Shown here: positions 6,566 to 15,200 of the stretch, piece after piece
How positions within the stretch are numbered: position 1 is the first letter of the stretch
Layout of the letters: the number at the start of each line of letters is the position of its first letter
DNA from: an uncultured Prevotellaceae bacterium
GTDB lineage: Bacteria; Bacteroidota; Bacteroidia; Bacteroidales; Muribaculaceae
Assembly: GCA_905210415.1 (NCBI GenBank)
Contig: CAJLWM010000043.1
Location: 1-16,908 of the forward strand
Direction: 5' to 3'
Length of the DNA stretch: 16,908 nt
Position numbers and translations under genes: made by a program
Notes under the pieces: generated by a model
What the model was told of the DNA's origin: nothing
What the model saw: only the letters and a program-made list of their open reading frames with translations
The model's database searches: none

Positions 6566-7801
6566 TTAAAATGTGAATGGATAAACTTCACCATCTATTA
6601 TGATTTCAAGGGACATTCTTGTAATTTTTTTGTATTTTATATTGAAATATCCAGAATAATCAGCCCCTGATGGTACTGTGTTCATTTTTACATAGCCATC
6701 GCCTAATTGCTGTCTTATTTGACTTTGGCTATTTGCATAGTTCGCATAATTTTCGTTGGCTCTTTGTTGGGCGGCATATGCTGCTGCGCCATCATAAGTT
6801 CTAGTTGTGCTTTGCCCATAAGTTGTTGTATAAGAAGAACCATAAGCATTTGCATATCCATAGGTGTTACCTACATAACCATAAGCATGAGCACTGCCTG
6901 TTGTGTATGCACTGCCTGAGTAAGTGGTTGTTGATGTAGACTGTCCTGCACCATACGCAGCCATCCCCTCTCCCAAAGCAACCCAAAAGTTATTCCAACT
7001 TTGTTTGCGTTTTACGATTTTGTCATATTCTGCATATGTGAGCAATTGAAGTTCAACTTGTTGTGGTATATAGGTGTTGTTTGTTTTATCTACCTTAAAA
7101 TTGTAACCTTCAACCTTGATGTTGTTTGGGTTAAACAAAATGCTTTTCTTGGAAAAATTCTGAACACAAATATTCATGTTATAGTATTTTCCGTATTGTT
7201 TCGCCAAAAAAGGTGTAATATTAACAACGACATCTTTAAATTTTACATATGATACCGTATTGCCTTTTACGACGTACCTTCCCATTTCTTTTACAGGATA
7301 ACCTGCGATAAACTCATCAACATCCACATAAGAGTTAGAATCTGTAGGCGTGTATGTAATACCGTAGAAATTAAATGCATTAGGATTGTTAACGTCCTCA
7401 ATAATATCGAAAGATTTTCCTTCAGGAATCTTTTCAAACTCAAGGATAAATTGATGACGTTGATTTCTTCTGTCAAACATCATGTACTTATTCTCTGCCT
7501 CACTATTTATGGGCATATTTATTGTAGATATCATATGATACTGTTTGGACGAGCCTTCTACTTGAATAAAAGTTTTGTCTCCAAAATTCATCCAACTGCT
7601 TGTTTCGTTCCAATTATCGGCATCTGGAGTTGTATAAGCCATATACACCATTGTGCTCAGTTCACGATTATCAACTTGCAAGATTTCCATCTTGGTAGAT
7701 GGACCTTTTTCGTATTTTGCTCCTGCATATTGAGCATGTGCTTTTACTCCAATAAACAAAGAGTAAAATAGAATTGTACAGATAATATATAGTTTGCTCA
7801 T
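6566..7801 (-). CDS. Exported Bacteroidota protein with Tyr/Gly/Ala/Thr-rich low-complexity segment
   Basis: The 411-residue product starts with a clear Sec signal peptide (MSKLYIICTILFYSLFIGVK, likely cut after AHA at 23). A beta-rich domain runs from about 35 to 260. Within it, the segment with HQFILEFEKIPEG (116-128) and FDIIEDVNNPNAFNFYGI (131-148) recalls a recurring module of uncharacterised Bacteroidales secreted proteins. Residues 281-358 are low complexity, dominated by Y, G, A, S, T and Q with many short YG, AY and TTTY units. A short structured tail (about 365-411, ending DGEVYPFTF) closes it. There is no lipobox. The gene is visibly AT-rich (about 32% GC at 7381-7440) against its chromosomal neighbours, suggesting transfer. 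It lies 55 bp after the 7857-8489 gene on the same strand. I do not recognise a function; a surface or periplasmic role is inferred only. Confidence 0.75.
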   Translation of the reverse strand: MSKLYIICTILFYSLFIGVKAHAQYAGAKYEKGPSTKMEILQVDNRELSTMVYMAYTTPDADNWNETSSWMNFGDKTFIQVEGSSKQYHMISTINMPINSEAENKYMMFDRRNQRHQFILEFEKIPEGKSFDIIEDVNNPNAFNFYGITYTPTDSNSYVDVDEFIAGYPVKEMGRYVVKGNTVSYVKFKDVVVNITPFLAKQYGKYYNMNICVQNFSKKSILFNPNNIKVEGYNFKVDKTNNTYIPQQVELQLLTYAEYDKIVKRKQSWNNFWVALGEGMAAYGAGQSTSTTTYSGSAYTTGSAHAYGYVGNTYGYANAYGSSYTTTYGQSTTRTYDGAAAYAAQQRANENYANYANSQSQIRQQLGDGYVKMNTVPSGADYSGYFNIKYKKITRMSLEIIIDGEVYPFTF

Positions 7802-7856
7802 AATCTGAAAAATATTATTTATATTAACTTTTAAATAAATTCAAATGTTAATGTGG

Positions 7857-8489
7857 CTATTTGAAATCTTTGAAATATTCCATTACCCATTCGTCATAAT
7901 CAGTTCTATGATTATGCCTTAATTCATCAAACAAATTTCGTGCATAAAAAGGACAATGACAAAAGATGCAATCCTCTTTACATAGAAGTTCAGTATATGA
8001 GCTATCCCCAAAAATGTATGGAGGAGTCAAATATCCTTTAGCTTTAGCTATGGACATCCGAACTGGATATTCTGTGCATGTTTTGTATGATTGATATTCT
8101 ATCACCATACAATCCCTTGTAATTTTCACACCATTTGGCCGAGCAGGATTTTCTGATGTGTTATCCCGTTGATTGGTCTCATATTCAAATTGAGCTTTTT
8201 TATCTTGTTCTTTGTAATATTCCAATTCTTCTTCAGTGCAGAAAATGTAATTACCCTCAGAATACTCGATAACATAACCTCTCATCGTCAATATTCCAAC
8301 CATTGTAGCTTGTGCTGTTTCCATTTTCGGAGAGAAATCTATTGTCTCCGAATCATCATGTCGCTTATCGGCACAATGGAAAGATCTAAAATCTGGATTA
8401 TTGGAGCATGGATGCAATAGATGGGGAATGACCCTGCCATTGCACATACAAAAGTCTTGAAGCTTAGAAATTCTCAATAAGCGTCTCAT
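7857..8489 (-). CDS. Unrecognised Cys-containing protein
   Basis: The 210-residue product is not one I recognise. It has no signal peptide or membrane segment. Cysteines occur in two groups: an N-terminal set (C14, C16, C28, C39) with several His residues, and a C-terminal CKEDCIFCHC cluster near residues 170-180 followed by PFYARNLFDEL. A metal-binding role is possible but unproven. The middle is acidic and polar. I use the ATG at 8487-8489 because it follows the stop codon of an upstream minus-strand frame by three bases, an arrangement typical of translational coupling; an internal Met at about residue 56 (METAQATM) is an alternative start. The gene is AT-rich like the one downstream and probably shares its transcript. 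It lies in the accessory island. Confidence 0.6.
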   Translation of the reverse strand: MRRLLRISKLQDFCMCNGRVIPHLLHPCSNNPDFRSFHCADKRHDDSETIDFSPKMETAQATMVGILTMRGYVIEYSEGNYIFCTEEELEYYKEQDKKAQFEYETNQRDNTSENPARPNGVKITRDCMVIEYQSYKTCTEYPVRMSIAKAKGYLTPPYIFGDSSYTELLCKEDCIFCHCPFYARNLFDELRHNHRTDYDEWVMEYFKDFK

Positions 8490-8492
8490 AAA

Positions 8493-8806
8493 TTAATTCT
8501 CTTCTTTGCCAATGGCTACCATATTGACATAATTAATAGATGGCTTGAATGCATACGAAAAAGCGCGGAGCCTGTTCTTGTCACTCGTCCCACGTGTAGA
8601 GGCTCTTGCATCGCCCAATTTGTCGAAACGAGCAACGCCGAAAGCCCCACGCCAGTGTAAGTATATAGGATGCACTCATAACGACGAACGACAAAATCGT
8701 CCGAAGCCAATGAGGACAGTATATAATACACCTCATGAGGCGTTCTGCATTGCTTTGTTTTTGACTTACAGTTGAATTTGCGAAGTTCATCGATCGTCAA
8801 AACCAA
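8493..8806 (-). pseudogene. Short gene, possibly frameshifted, coupled to the 7857-8489 gene
   Basis: Two overlapping minus-strand frames look partly coding. One starts at the ATG at 8804-8806 (MVLTIDELRKFN...) and reads convincingly through HEVYYILSSLASDDFVVRRYE to about 8665. The other covers about 8675-8493 and includes GAFGVARFDKLGDARAS and KPSINYVNMVAIGKEEN, stopping three bases before the next ATG. Joining them needs one frameshift near 8650-8675 and would give a protein of about 104 residues. Alternatively the first frame is an intact 96-residue gene ending at 8516, or only the second frame is real. The tight junction with the next gene supports the second frame as the true 3' end. I do not recognise the family. 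The tentative call is a broken gene. Confidence 0.35.
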
Positions 8807-9022
8807 AGCGTACAGTTACGCCTTATATGTATATATGTCTGCCTAACCTCTGCCCATCAGGGCTTCCGGTATTGGTATAGACGTTACAAATGTAATACTT
8901 TTAAGTTATATTCAGTTTTGTTTGTCTATAAAAACGCTATTTAGTGGCTGATTTAACAATTGTTAAGCGTTTGGTGGGTGACTGGGTGCTTCGCTGGGTA
9001 GGGCAAAAAAGTTTTTGGAATG
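8807..9022. other. Right flank of the accessory island: no gene, one minus-strand -7 box
   Basis: I see no gene here. It holds a small GCCC/GGGC hairpin near 8866-8876, the minus-strand -7 box described separately, and then a G-rich stretch leading into the dispersed repeat at 9023. It is probably the boundary between the island and the nucleotidase block. Confidence 0.45.
8887..8894 (-). promoter_or_regulatory. Possible minus-strand -7 box for the island gene pair
   Basis: Read on the minus strand this is TACATTTG, an exact TAnnTTTG match, 80 bp before the ATG at 8806. No TTTG element is seen about 19 bp further upstream, so support is limited to the -7 box and its position. Confidence 0.4.
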
Positions 9023-9111
9023 AAAACAAGCAAAAGATGCCGGATGAAAAACAGAAGACGCCGAGCTGGAGAAAAATTTTTATTTACGGCTTAACGACTG
9101 ATTTGGGTTTA
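9023..9111 (+). repeat. Dispersed intergenic repeat, copy B
   Basis: This is the 89-bp partner of 3867-3957, about 80% identical with a 2-base indel, ending in the exact 12-mer GATTTGGGTTTA (9100-9111). Unlike copy A, its frame stays open past the shared part (a 65-codon GTG-initiated frame, 8944-9141), but I do not regard that as a gene. The repeat ends where the probable nucleotidase promoter begins. Confidence 0.7.
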
Positions 9112-9133
9112 TCGCAGATTATTGGTAAATTCG
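9102..9133 (+). promoter_or_regulatory. Probable promoter of the nucleotidase operon, built from the repeat end
   Basis: TTTG at 9102-9105, inside the repeated 12-mer, is followed after 20 bp by TAAATTCG at 9126-9133, one base off TAnnTTTG. Spacing and sequence fit the Bacteroidota promoter. The box plus one base, TAAATTCGC, recurs at 9156-9164, 30 bp downstream and 30 bp before the ATG, so a second start point is possible. Confidence 0.5.
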
Positions 9134-9193
9134 CATGTTAAAAGCGGATGGCTATTAAATTCGCGTATTGAAAATGGAATAGAGAGATTTTAT

Positions 9194-10702
9194 ATGAAAA
9201 AATTTGTTGCAATTTGCATGGTTGCTTTGGCTTTGACGTGCGGTTATACGTCGGCTGAGGCAAAACGACTTACGATATTGAGTGCCAACGATACGCATAG
9301 CATGATACGTCCTGATGCTGACGGTAGGGGTGGCGCGGTGCGTCAGAAGGCTATTGTAGATAGCGTTCGCCACGCCGACGAGAATGTTGTGGCTGTGCAT
9401 GCCGGCGACGCTGTGCAGGGCACGGTGTATTTCTCAACATTTAAGGGTGAGGTGGAGTATGCTATGCTCGATAGCGTTGGCTTTGACGTGTGCATACTTG
9501 GCAACCACGAGTTTGACAATCGCATTGACGATGTGTCGAAGTATTACAGCCATCTGAAGGCGGCAAAAATCTCGGCAAACTACGATTTTGAGGACACTCC
9601 ATGCCGTGGCTTGTTCACGCCGTATGTGATCAAGCAGTTCGACGGGAAGCGTGTGGCGTTTATGGGCATCAATCTCAATCCTAAGGGTATGATTGCTGAG
9701 AAGAATATCGGCAATATGATTTTCGTTGATGCAGTGAAGGTTGCTCTCAATCTGTCGGAATATCTCAAGACCTCGGGGTTGGCTGATTATGTGGTGATGG
9801 TGTCGCACATCGGTTACACTTCAAACGAGGGCGAGGAGAGCGACGTGGTGATAGCAAAAGCGAGCCGCTATATCGACTTGATAATCGGCGGGCACTCGCA
9901 TACGCTCATCGATCCTAACGACAAGGCCCAGCACCTTGTGAAAAATGCCGATGGCCGATTGATACCTATATGCCAAGCCGGCAAATATGGCAAGAACATG
10001 TGCAAGATGGTGCTTGACTTAGACAACGGTAATGTGGATTATTCGATAATTCCGGTGGATGCCTCGTGTGATGCGTGGGCAAGCCGATATACAGCGCTGA
10101 ATGACTGGTTGAAGCCTTACGACGATGAGGTGTATCGCGTTATGCACAGCCGAATCGCTTCATCGGCAAGAGCAATGTCAAACGCCGAACTATCGTATCT
10201 GCCTAATTTTATCACCGACGTAGTGTGCGACATAATAGCTGAGCGTTGGGGCAAGGTGGATTTTTCGATGATGAATCGTGGCGGCATTCGTCAGCCATTG
10301 CCAGAGGGCGATGTTGCCGAGGGCATGATCACATCGATGTTGCCATTCGACAACAAACTGGTGGTGATGAAAATCAAGGGCGCTGACCTCTTGGAGGCCT
10401 TCAAGGTGATGACCTATCGCGATGGCGATGCTGTGAGCCGTGGCTTGGACATCAAGTTTAAGGATCACGATATAGTGTGGGCCAAGCTCAATGGCAAAAG
10501 CATCAAGCCGGATAAATATTATACCATGGTGACAGTGGATTATCTGGCAAATGGTGGCGACTATATGGATCCGCTGAAGCGTGGCGAGGTGCTGTTTACC
10601 GACACCGTGTCGTATGGCGGGCTTGTGCTTCAATATGTGAAAGACCTTGACAAGAAGGGCAAGAAAGTAGATGCCGAAGGCCGAGTGAGAATGCACAAAT
10701 AA
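9194..10702 (+). CDS. Exported 5'-nucleotidase / metallophosphoesterase, paralog 1
   Basis: The 502-residue product starts at the ATG at 9194, which gives a clean signal peptide (MKKFVAICMVALALTCGYTS, likely cut after AEA at 23); the frame upstream lacks this. Residues 26-290 form a calcineurin-like metallophosphatase domain: D33 and H35 in ANDTH, D72, N104/H105 with D108 in GNHEFD, H205 in VSHIG, and H234/H236 in GGHSH. Residues about 320-500 are the 5'-nucleotidase C-terminal domain, with NRGGIRQPLPEG (361-372) and YLANGGD (450-456). This is the UshA-type layout: hydrolysis of nucleotides or nucleotide sugars in the periplasm. Exact substrate cannot be read from sequence. It is followed after 33 bp by a close paralog, so they are likely co-transcribed. 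GC-rich (34 of 60 bases at 9301-9360) compared with the island to its left. Confidence 0.9.
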   Translation: MKKFVAICMVALALTCGYTSAEAKRLTILSANDTHSMIRPDADGRGGAVRQKAIVDSVRHADENVVAVHAGDAVQGTVYFSTFKGEVEYAMLDSVGFDVCILGNHEFDNRIDDVSKYYSHLKAAKISANYDFEDTPCRGLFTPYVIKQFDGKRVAFMGINLNPKGMIAEKNIGNMIFVDAVKVALNLSEYLKTSGLADYVVMVSHIGYTSNEGEESDVVIAKASRYIDLIIGGHSHTLIDPNDKAQHLVKNADGRLIPICQAGKYGKNMCKMVLDLDNGNVDYSIIPVDASCDAWASRYTALNDWLKPYDDEVYRVMHSRIASSARAMSNAELSYLPNFITDVVCDIIAERWGKVDFSMMNRGGIRQPLPEGDVAEGMITSMLPFDNKLVVMKIKGADLLEAFKVMTYRDGDAVSRGLDIKFKDHDIVWAKLNGKSIKPDKYYTMVTVDYLANGGDYMDPLKRGEVLFTDTVSYGGLVLQYVKDLDKKGKKVDAEGRVRMHK

Positions 10703-10735
10703 TTGAAATTGAAAATTATTAACAACAAACAACAA

Positions 10736-12259
10736 ATGATAAAGAAACTTATACTTTTAGTGGCGGCTGCAGTGACACTTGATTTTGTAGCGCAAGCAGA
10801 GCATCTTACGATACTCACAGCGAATGATACCCATAGTTGCATAATGCCAAACCAAGCAGGCAAGGGCGGCTTGATGCGCCGTCGCGTGGTGATGGATAGC
10901 GTGCGCACAGCCGACAAGAACGTGCTGGCCGTGCATGCCGGCGACGCCGTGCAGGGCACCGTGTTCTTCTCGATGTTTAAGGGCGACGTGGAATATGCCG
11001 CAATGGATAGCCTCGGCTACGACGTGATAATCTTGGGTAACCACGAGTTTGACAACGGTGTGGAAGGTATCGCTAAGTATTATTCTAAGATTAAGGCTGC
11101 GAAGATTTCGGCTAACTACGATATGACAGGAACAGCGCTTGAAGGCTTGTTTCAACCTTATGTGATAAAGCATGTGGGCGGCAAGCGAATAGCGTTTATG
11201 GGCATCAACCTCAATCCTAAGGGCATGATTGCCGATAAGTGCTTCAAGGGCATTCGCTATGTAGACGCCACAAAAGTGGCTTTGACCCTCTCGAAGTTTC
11301 TCAAAGAGTCGGGCTTGGCTGATTATGTGGTGATGGTGTCGCACATCGGACACAATGGCCGCCCTGGCACCCCATCTGATGTGGAGATTGCCAAGAATAG
11401 CCATTACATCGACTTGATAATCGGCGGTCACTCACACTCGCTTATCGACCCAGAAAACAAAGACCCTCGCGAACCACACTTGGTGAAGAACCTCGATGGC
11501 AAACTTGTGCCTATCTGTCAGGTGGGTGGCCAAGGCGAGCAAATCGGTAAGATTGATTTCGACACCGAGACCGGTAAGGCTGTGTTCTCATACATCCCAA
11601 TCAACTCATCTTACGACGAGCGTGCCGAAAAGAACTATCCAGCTATGAACGCTTGGTTGGCACCATACGCCGAAAAGGTAGACAAGAAGATGAATACCCA
11701 AATAGCAACATCTACAATGGCTATGGGCAACAGATCTTCGGCACTTGGCAACTGGGTGTGCGATGCAGTGGTAGAGATTGGTAAGCAATTATACGGTCCA
11801 GAGGTGCAATTTGCGCTTATGAACCGTGGCGGCATTCGCCAACCAATGCCAGAGGGCAAGGTGACAGAGGGCGATATCGAATCGATGTTGCCATTCGACA
11901 ACCGTCTTGAAGTGATCAAAATAAAGGGAGAATACCTGATGATGGTGTTTGAGAAGCTTGCTGCTCGTGGCGGCGATGCCGTAAGTAGCGCTGTAGACGT
12001 GACATTCAACCGTAATGGCGAAATCGTTTCTGCCAAGATTAATGGCAAGAAGGTGAATGCCAACAAGTATTACACACTCATCACTATCGACTACTTGGCT
12101 AATGGCGGTAGCCGTATGGGCGATTTGAAGAAGGGCGATGTGCTCTTTGTTGACACTGTGCCTTATGGCACCCATGTGATAGAATATGTTAAACAACTCA
12201 CCGAAAAGGGTAAGAAGATAGAATCAAACGACAAGAGCAGAATGCGTTATGTGGATTGA
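10736..12259 (+). CDS. Exported 5'-nucleotidase / metallophosphoesterase, paralog 2
   Basis: The 507-residue product begins at the ATG at 10736 with a signal peptide (MIKKLILLVAAAVTLDFVAQ, likely cut after AQA at 21). It has the same two domains as its upstream neighbour. Metal and catalytic residues are D31, H33, D70, N102/H103 with D106, H203 and H232/H234; the C-terminal domain has NRGGIRQPMPEG (363-374). The paralogs are alike along their whole length, and one 35-base stretch (11315-11349) is identical to 9779-9813. The conserved LANGGD of paralog 1 is LANGGS here, and only this copy keeps the more usual LGN segment after the linker (LGNWVCD, about 337-343). The two may therefore differ in substrate. 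The gap to the next gene is 31 bp, so it sits in the middle of an operon-like run. Confidence 0.9.
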   Translation: MIKKLILLVAAAVTLDFVAQAEHLTILTANDTHSCIMPNQAGKGGLMRRRVVMDSVRTADKNVLAVHAGDAVQGTVFFSMFKGDVEYAAMDSLGYDVIILGNHEFDNGVEGIAKYYSKIKAAKISANYDMTGTALEGLFQPYVIKHVGGKRIAFMGINLNPKGMIADKCFKGIRYVDATKVALTLSKFLKESGLADYVVMVSHIGHNGRPGTPSDVEIAKNSHYIDLIIGGHSHSLIDPENKDPREPHLVKNLDGKLVPICQVGGQGEQIGKIDFDTETGKAVFSYIPINSSYDERAEKNYPAMNAWLAPYAEKVDKKMNTQIATSTMAMGNRSSALGNWVCDAVVEIGKQLYGPEVQFALMNRGGIRQPMPEGKVTEGDIESMLPFDNRLEVIKIKGEYLMMVFEKLAARGGDAVSSAVDVTFNRNGEIVSAKINGKKVNANKYYTLITIDYLANGGSRMGDLKKGDVLFVDTVPYGTHVIEYVKQLTEKGKKIESNDKSRMRYVD

Positions 12260-12273
12260 TGCGCATAGTGTGC

Positions 12274-12281
12274 AGGAAAGG
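12274..12281 (+). promoter_or_regulatory. Purine-rich ribosome binding site before the GH3 fusion
   Basis: AGGAAAGG ends 9 bp before the ATG at 12291, one of the few Shine-Dalgarno-like sequences well placed before a start in this window. It supports a start at 12291 or at the nearby in-frame ATG at 12297. Confidence 0.45.
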
Positions 12282-12290
12282 AATTAAACG

Positions 12291-15200
12291 ATGTTGATGA
12301 GCAGATTGATAAGGATTATATCGCTTGCTGCGATGCTGATGGTCACAGGAGTGGCTGCTGTGTCGCAGAAGATGTATCATTCGTCGTTGCTTGGCAGAGC
12401 CGATGCTGCAAAGATGAATGAGTGGGTAGAAAACACCTTCAGCACACTCTCTCCAGAAGAGAAAGTGGCGCAACTGGTGGTGCTCGCGGTGCAGCCAAGC
12501 GACAATGCTCCTACACGAAAGTTGCTCAGCCATTATGTAGAAGACCTGAAGATAGGAGGTTTGCTGTTTTCGGAGGGCGAATGCGTCTCTGAGGCAAACC
12601 TCATCAACTATGCGCAGGAGCGAAGCCAAGTGCCACTGATGATTACGCTCGACGGCGAATGGGGCCTGTCGATGCGCTTGGCCGATACGCCCGTATTCCC
12701 GCGAAATATGGTGCTTGGTGCTATAGCCGACGACCGCTTGCTATATGAATATGGCAAGGAAGTGGCTCGAGAGTGTAAACTCATGGGCATTCACGTGAAT
12801 TTTGCGCCTGTGCTTGATGTTAATGATAATCCGAAAAATCCAGTTATCGGCACCCGATCATTTGGCGAAATGCCCGAGCGAGTGGCATCGTTGGGCGTTG
12901 CCTATGCAAGGGGGCTTGAGGACAACGGCGTGCTGTCAACGGCAAAACATTTCCCTGGGCATGGCTCTACGAATAGCGATTCGCACAAGACATTGCCGCA
13001 AATATCAAAGTCGAGGCGCGAACTGGCTTTGTGCGAGTTGGTTCCATTTCGCCATTATGCCGAAGCCGGGCTGTCGGGCGTGATGATAGGGCACTTGTCG
13101 GTGCCAGCGCTTGATGCCAAGGGCACGGCAGCGTCGCTGTCGCCAGCCACTGGCCGATTGCTGCGTAGCATCGGTTTTCAAGGCTTGGCATTCACCGACG
13201 CTTTGGCCATGGATGGCGCAAAAACCAGCGGAAGTGTGGCGGTGAAAGCCTTGCTTGCCGGCAACGATGTGTTGCTGATGCTCTCAAATGTCAAGACTGA
13301 GATAGCAGCAGTATTGAAGGCTGTTGACAATAAAAAAATATCGCAAAGCCTTATCGATGAGAAGTGCAAGAAGATGCTGCGATATAAGTATGCACTCGGA
13401 CTAAGCGAACTGCAGCCAGTGTCTACGGCCAACCTGCTTCAGCGCATCGGTGGCGGACATTCGGCATCGTTGATACGCCGCATGTGGGCAAATGCCATGA
13501 CGGTGATTAGAAATAAGGAGAGAACATTTCCGATACATCATCTTGAAAACACCAAAATCGCGGTTGTCACAATGGGCGACGAGCGTGGCGTGAACACCAT
13601 GTTTCAGCGCAGATGTGCGATGTATGCCCACACCGACCGCTTTTCGTATAAAGCAGGCGAAAACTTCAGAGAACTTGAGGAAAAACTCAAGCAAGGCGAC
13701 TACGACAAGGTGATTGTGGGCATACATAGCGCTCACAGCTCGTATTGCACGGTGATGGCGTCGCTCGTCAACAATGCCAAGGAGGTCTCGGTGGCAATGT
13801 TTATGGAGCCATATCGAGTGAAAGGCTTTGCCTACTCGCTGAAGCATTGCAAGGGCGTGCTGCTGGCTTACGATAACAATAATATAGCACAAGACTATGC
13901 TGCGCAGACGGTGTTTGGCGGCAACGGTGCGCGTGGCATTCTGCCAGTGACAATAGAAGGCGTGGCAAAAGCCGGCACGTCGCACACTTATAAGTCCACC
14001 CGATTGGGCTATACATTGCCAGAAGAAGTGGGTATGTCGTCGAAGATGCTTATGCGCATCGATTCGGTGGCGCATATCGGCGTAAAGCAGAGAGCGTTTT
14101 TGGGACTGCAAGTGCTTGTGGCACGTCATGGCAAGGTGGTGTGCAATCGCAGTTATGGTTACACCGATTTCTCAAAAACTCGTGAGGCTGTTGACGAAAA
14201 CACGCTTTTCGACTTGGCATCGGTGTCGAAAGCTACAGGCACGTTAGCGGGGATAATGAAGTGCTACGACCAATCGCGCTTTTCGCTTGACGACAAGGTG
14301 AGCCAGTTTGTCACCGAACTAAAGGGAACCGACAAAGAGGACATCACCTTCAGCGACTTACTATTTCATGAGTCGGGGATGCCCGCAACGCTCAATATGT
14401 ATTATGTGATGATGAATCCCCGCTCGTATAAGGGCAGGTTGCTCACATCACGCCGCACGAAAAACAATACTATAAGGATACATAGCCGATTGTTTGGAAA
14501 CAAGGCCGCGAGATTGCGTAGCGACATTGTTTCTGCGCAGAGCAGTGATGATTTCAGCATACAAGTTGCAAAAGGGCTGTATGGTTCGCCTGCGATGATT
14601 GACACGGTGATGAGTCGTATCTACAACGTGAAACTCCGCAAGAATAAGAATTACCTATACAGCTGCCTTAACTTTTGCTTGCTAATGGATGCCGAGCAGC
14701 GTATGACTAAGATGAGTCACGATAAGTTTGTGAATCACTATGTGTTTCAGCCTCTTGGCGCTTACAATACTTGCTATCGCCCTACCGACAGGGATGAGGC
14801 GCTGCATGTGGCGTCAACCGAGAACGACACTTTCCTGCGCCGCCAGATATTGAAAGGCTATGTCCACGACGAGTTAGCTGCCTTTTTGGGCGGTGTGTCT
14901 GGCAATGCAGGCTTGTTCTCAACAGCCAACGATTTGGCGAAACTGTGTCAAATGTGGCTCAATAGGGGAGAGTATGGCGGAATCCGTTTCCTGAAGCCAC
15001 AGACCGTGGATGTGTTTATGCAGACATCGAGCGAAAACTCGCGGAGAGGGCTCGGGTTTGACCGTCCGGATAAGAATCGTCCACGCGTGTCGCCATGTTG
15101 CAATGCCGCTCCAGAGACGGTGGTGGGTCACACAGGATTCACAGGCACTTGCTTCTGGGTTGACAAAGAGAATGATATGATATATATCTTTTTGAGCAAC

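Noticed and set aside
8944..9141. 65-codon plus-strand frame across repeat copy B
   Set aside because: It starts with GTG, overlaps the repeat and the probable promoter, and its counterpart in copy A is interrupted by a stop after 13 shared codons.
9122..9193. 24-residue N-terminal extension of nucleotidase paralog 1
   Set aside because: It would bury the signal peptide; the ATG at 9194 gives a normal exported N-terminus.
9194..9262. Lipobox in nucleotidase paralog 1 (Cys16)
   Set aside because: The residue before Cys is Thr and the spacing does not suit a lipobox; an AEA cleavage site follows instead.
10703..10735. TTG start for nucleotidase paralog 2
   Set aside because: It adds 11 polar residues before the signal peptide; the ATG at 10736 is the natural start.
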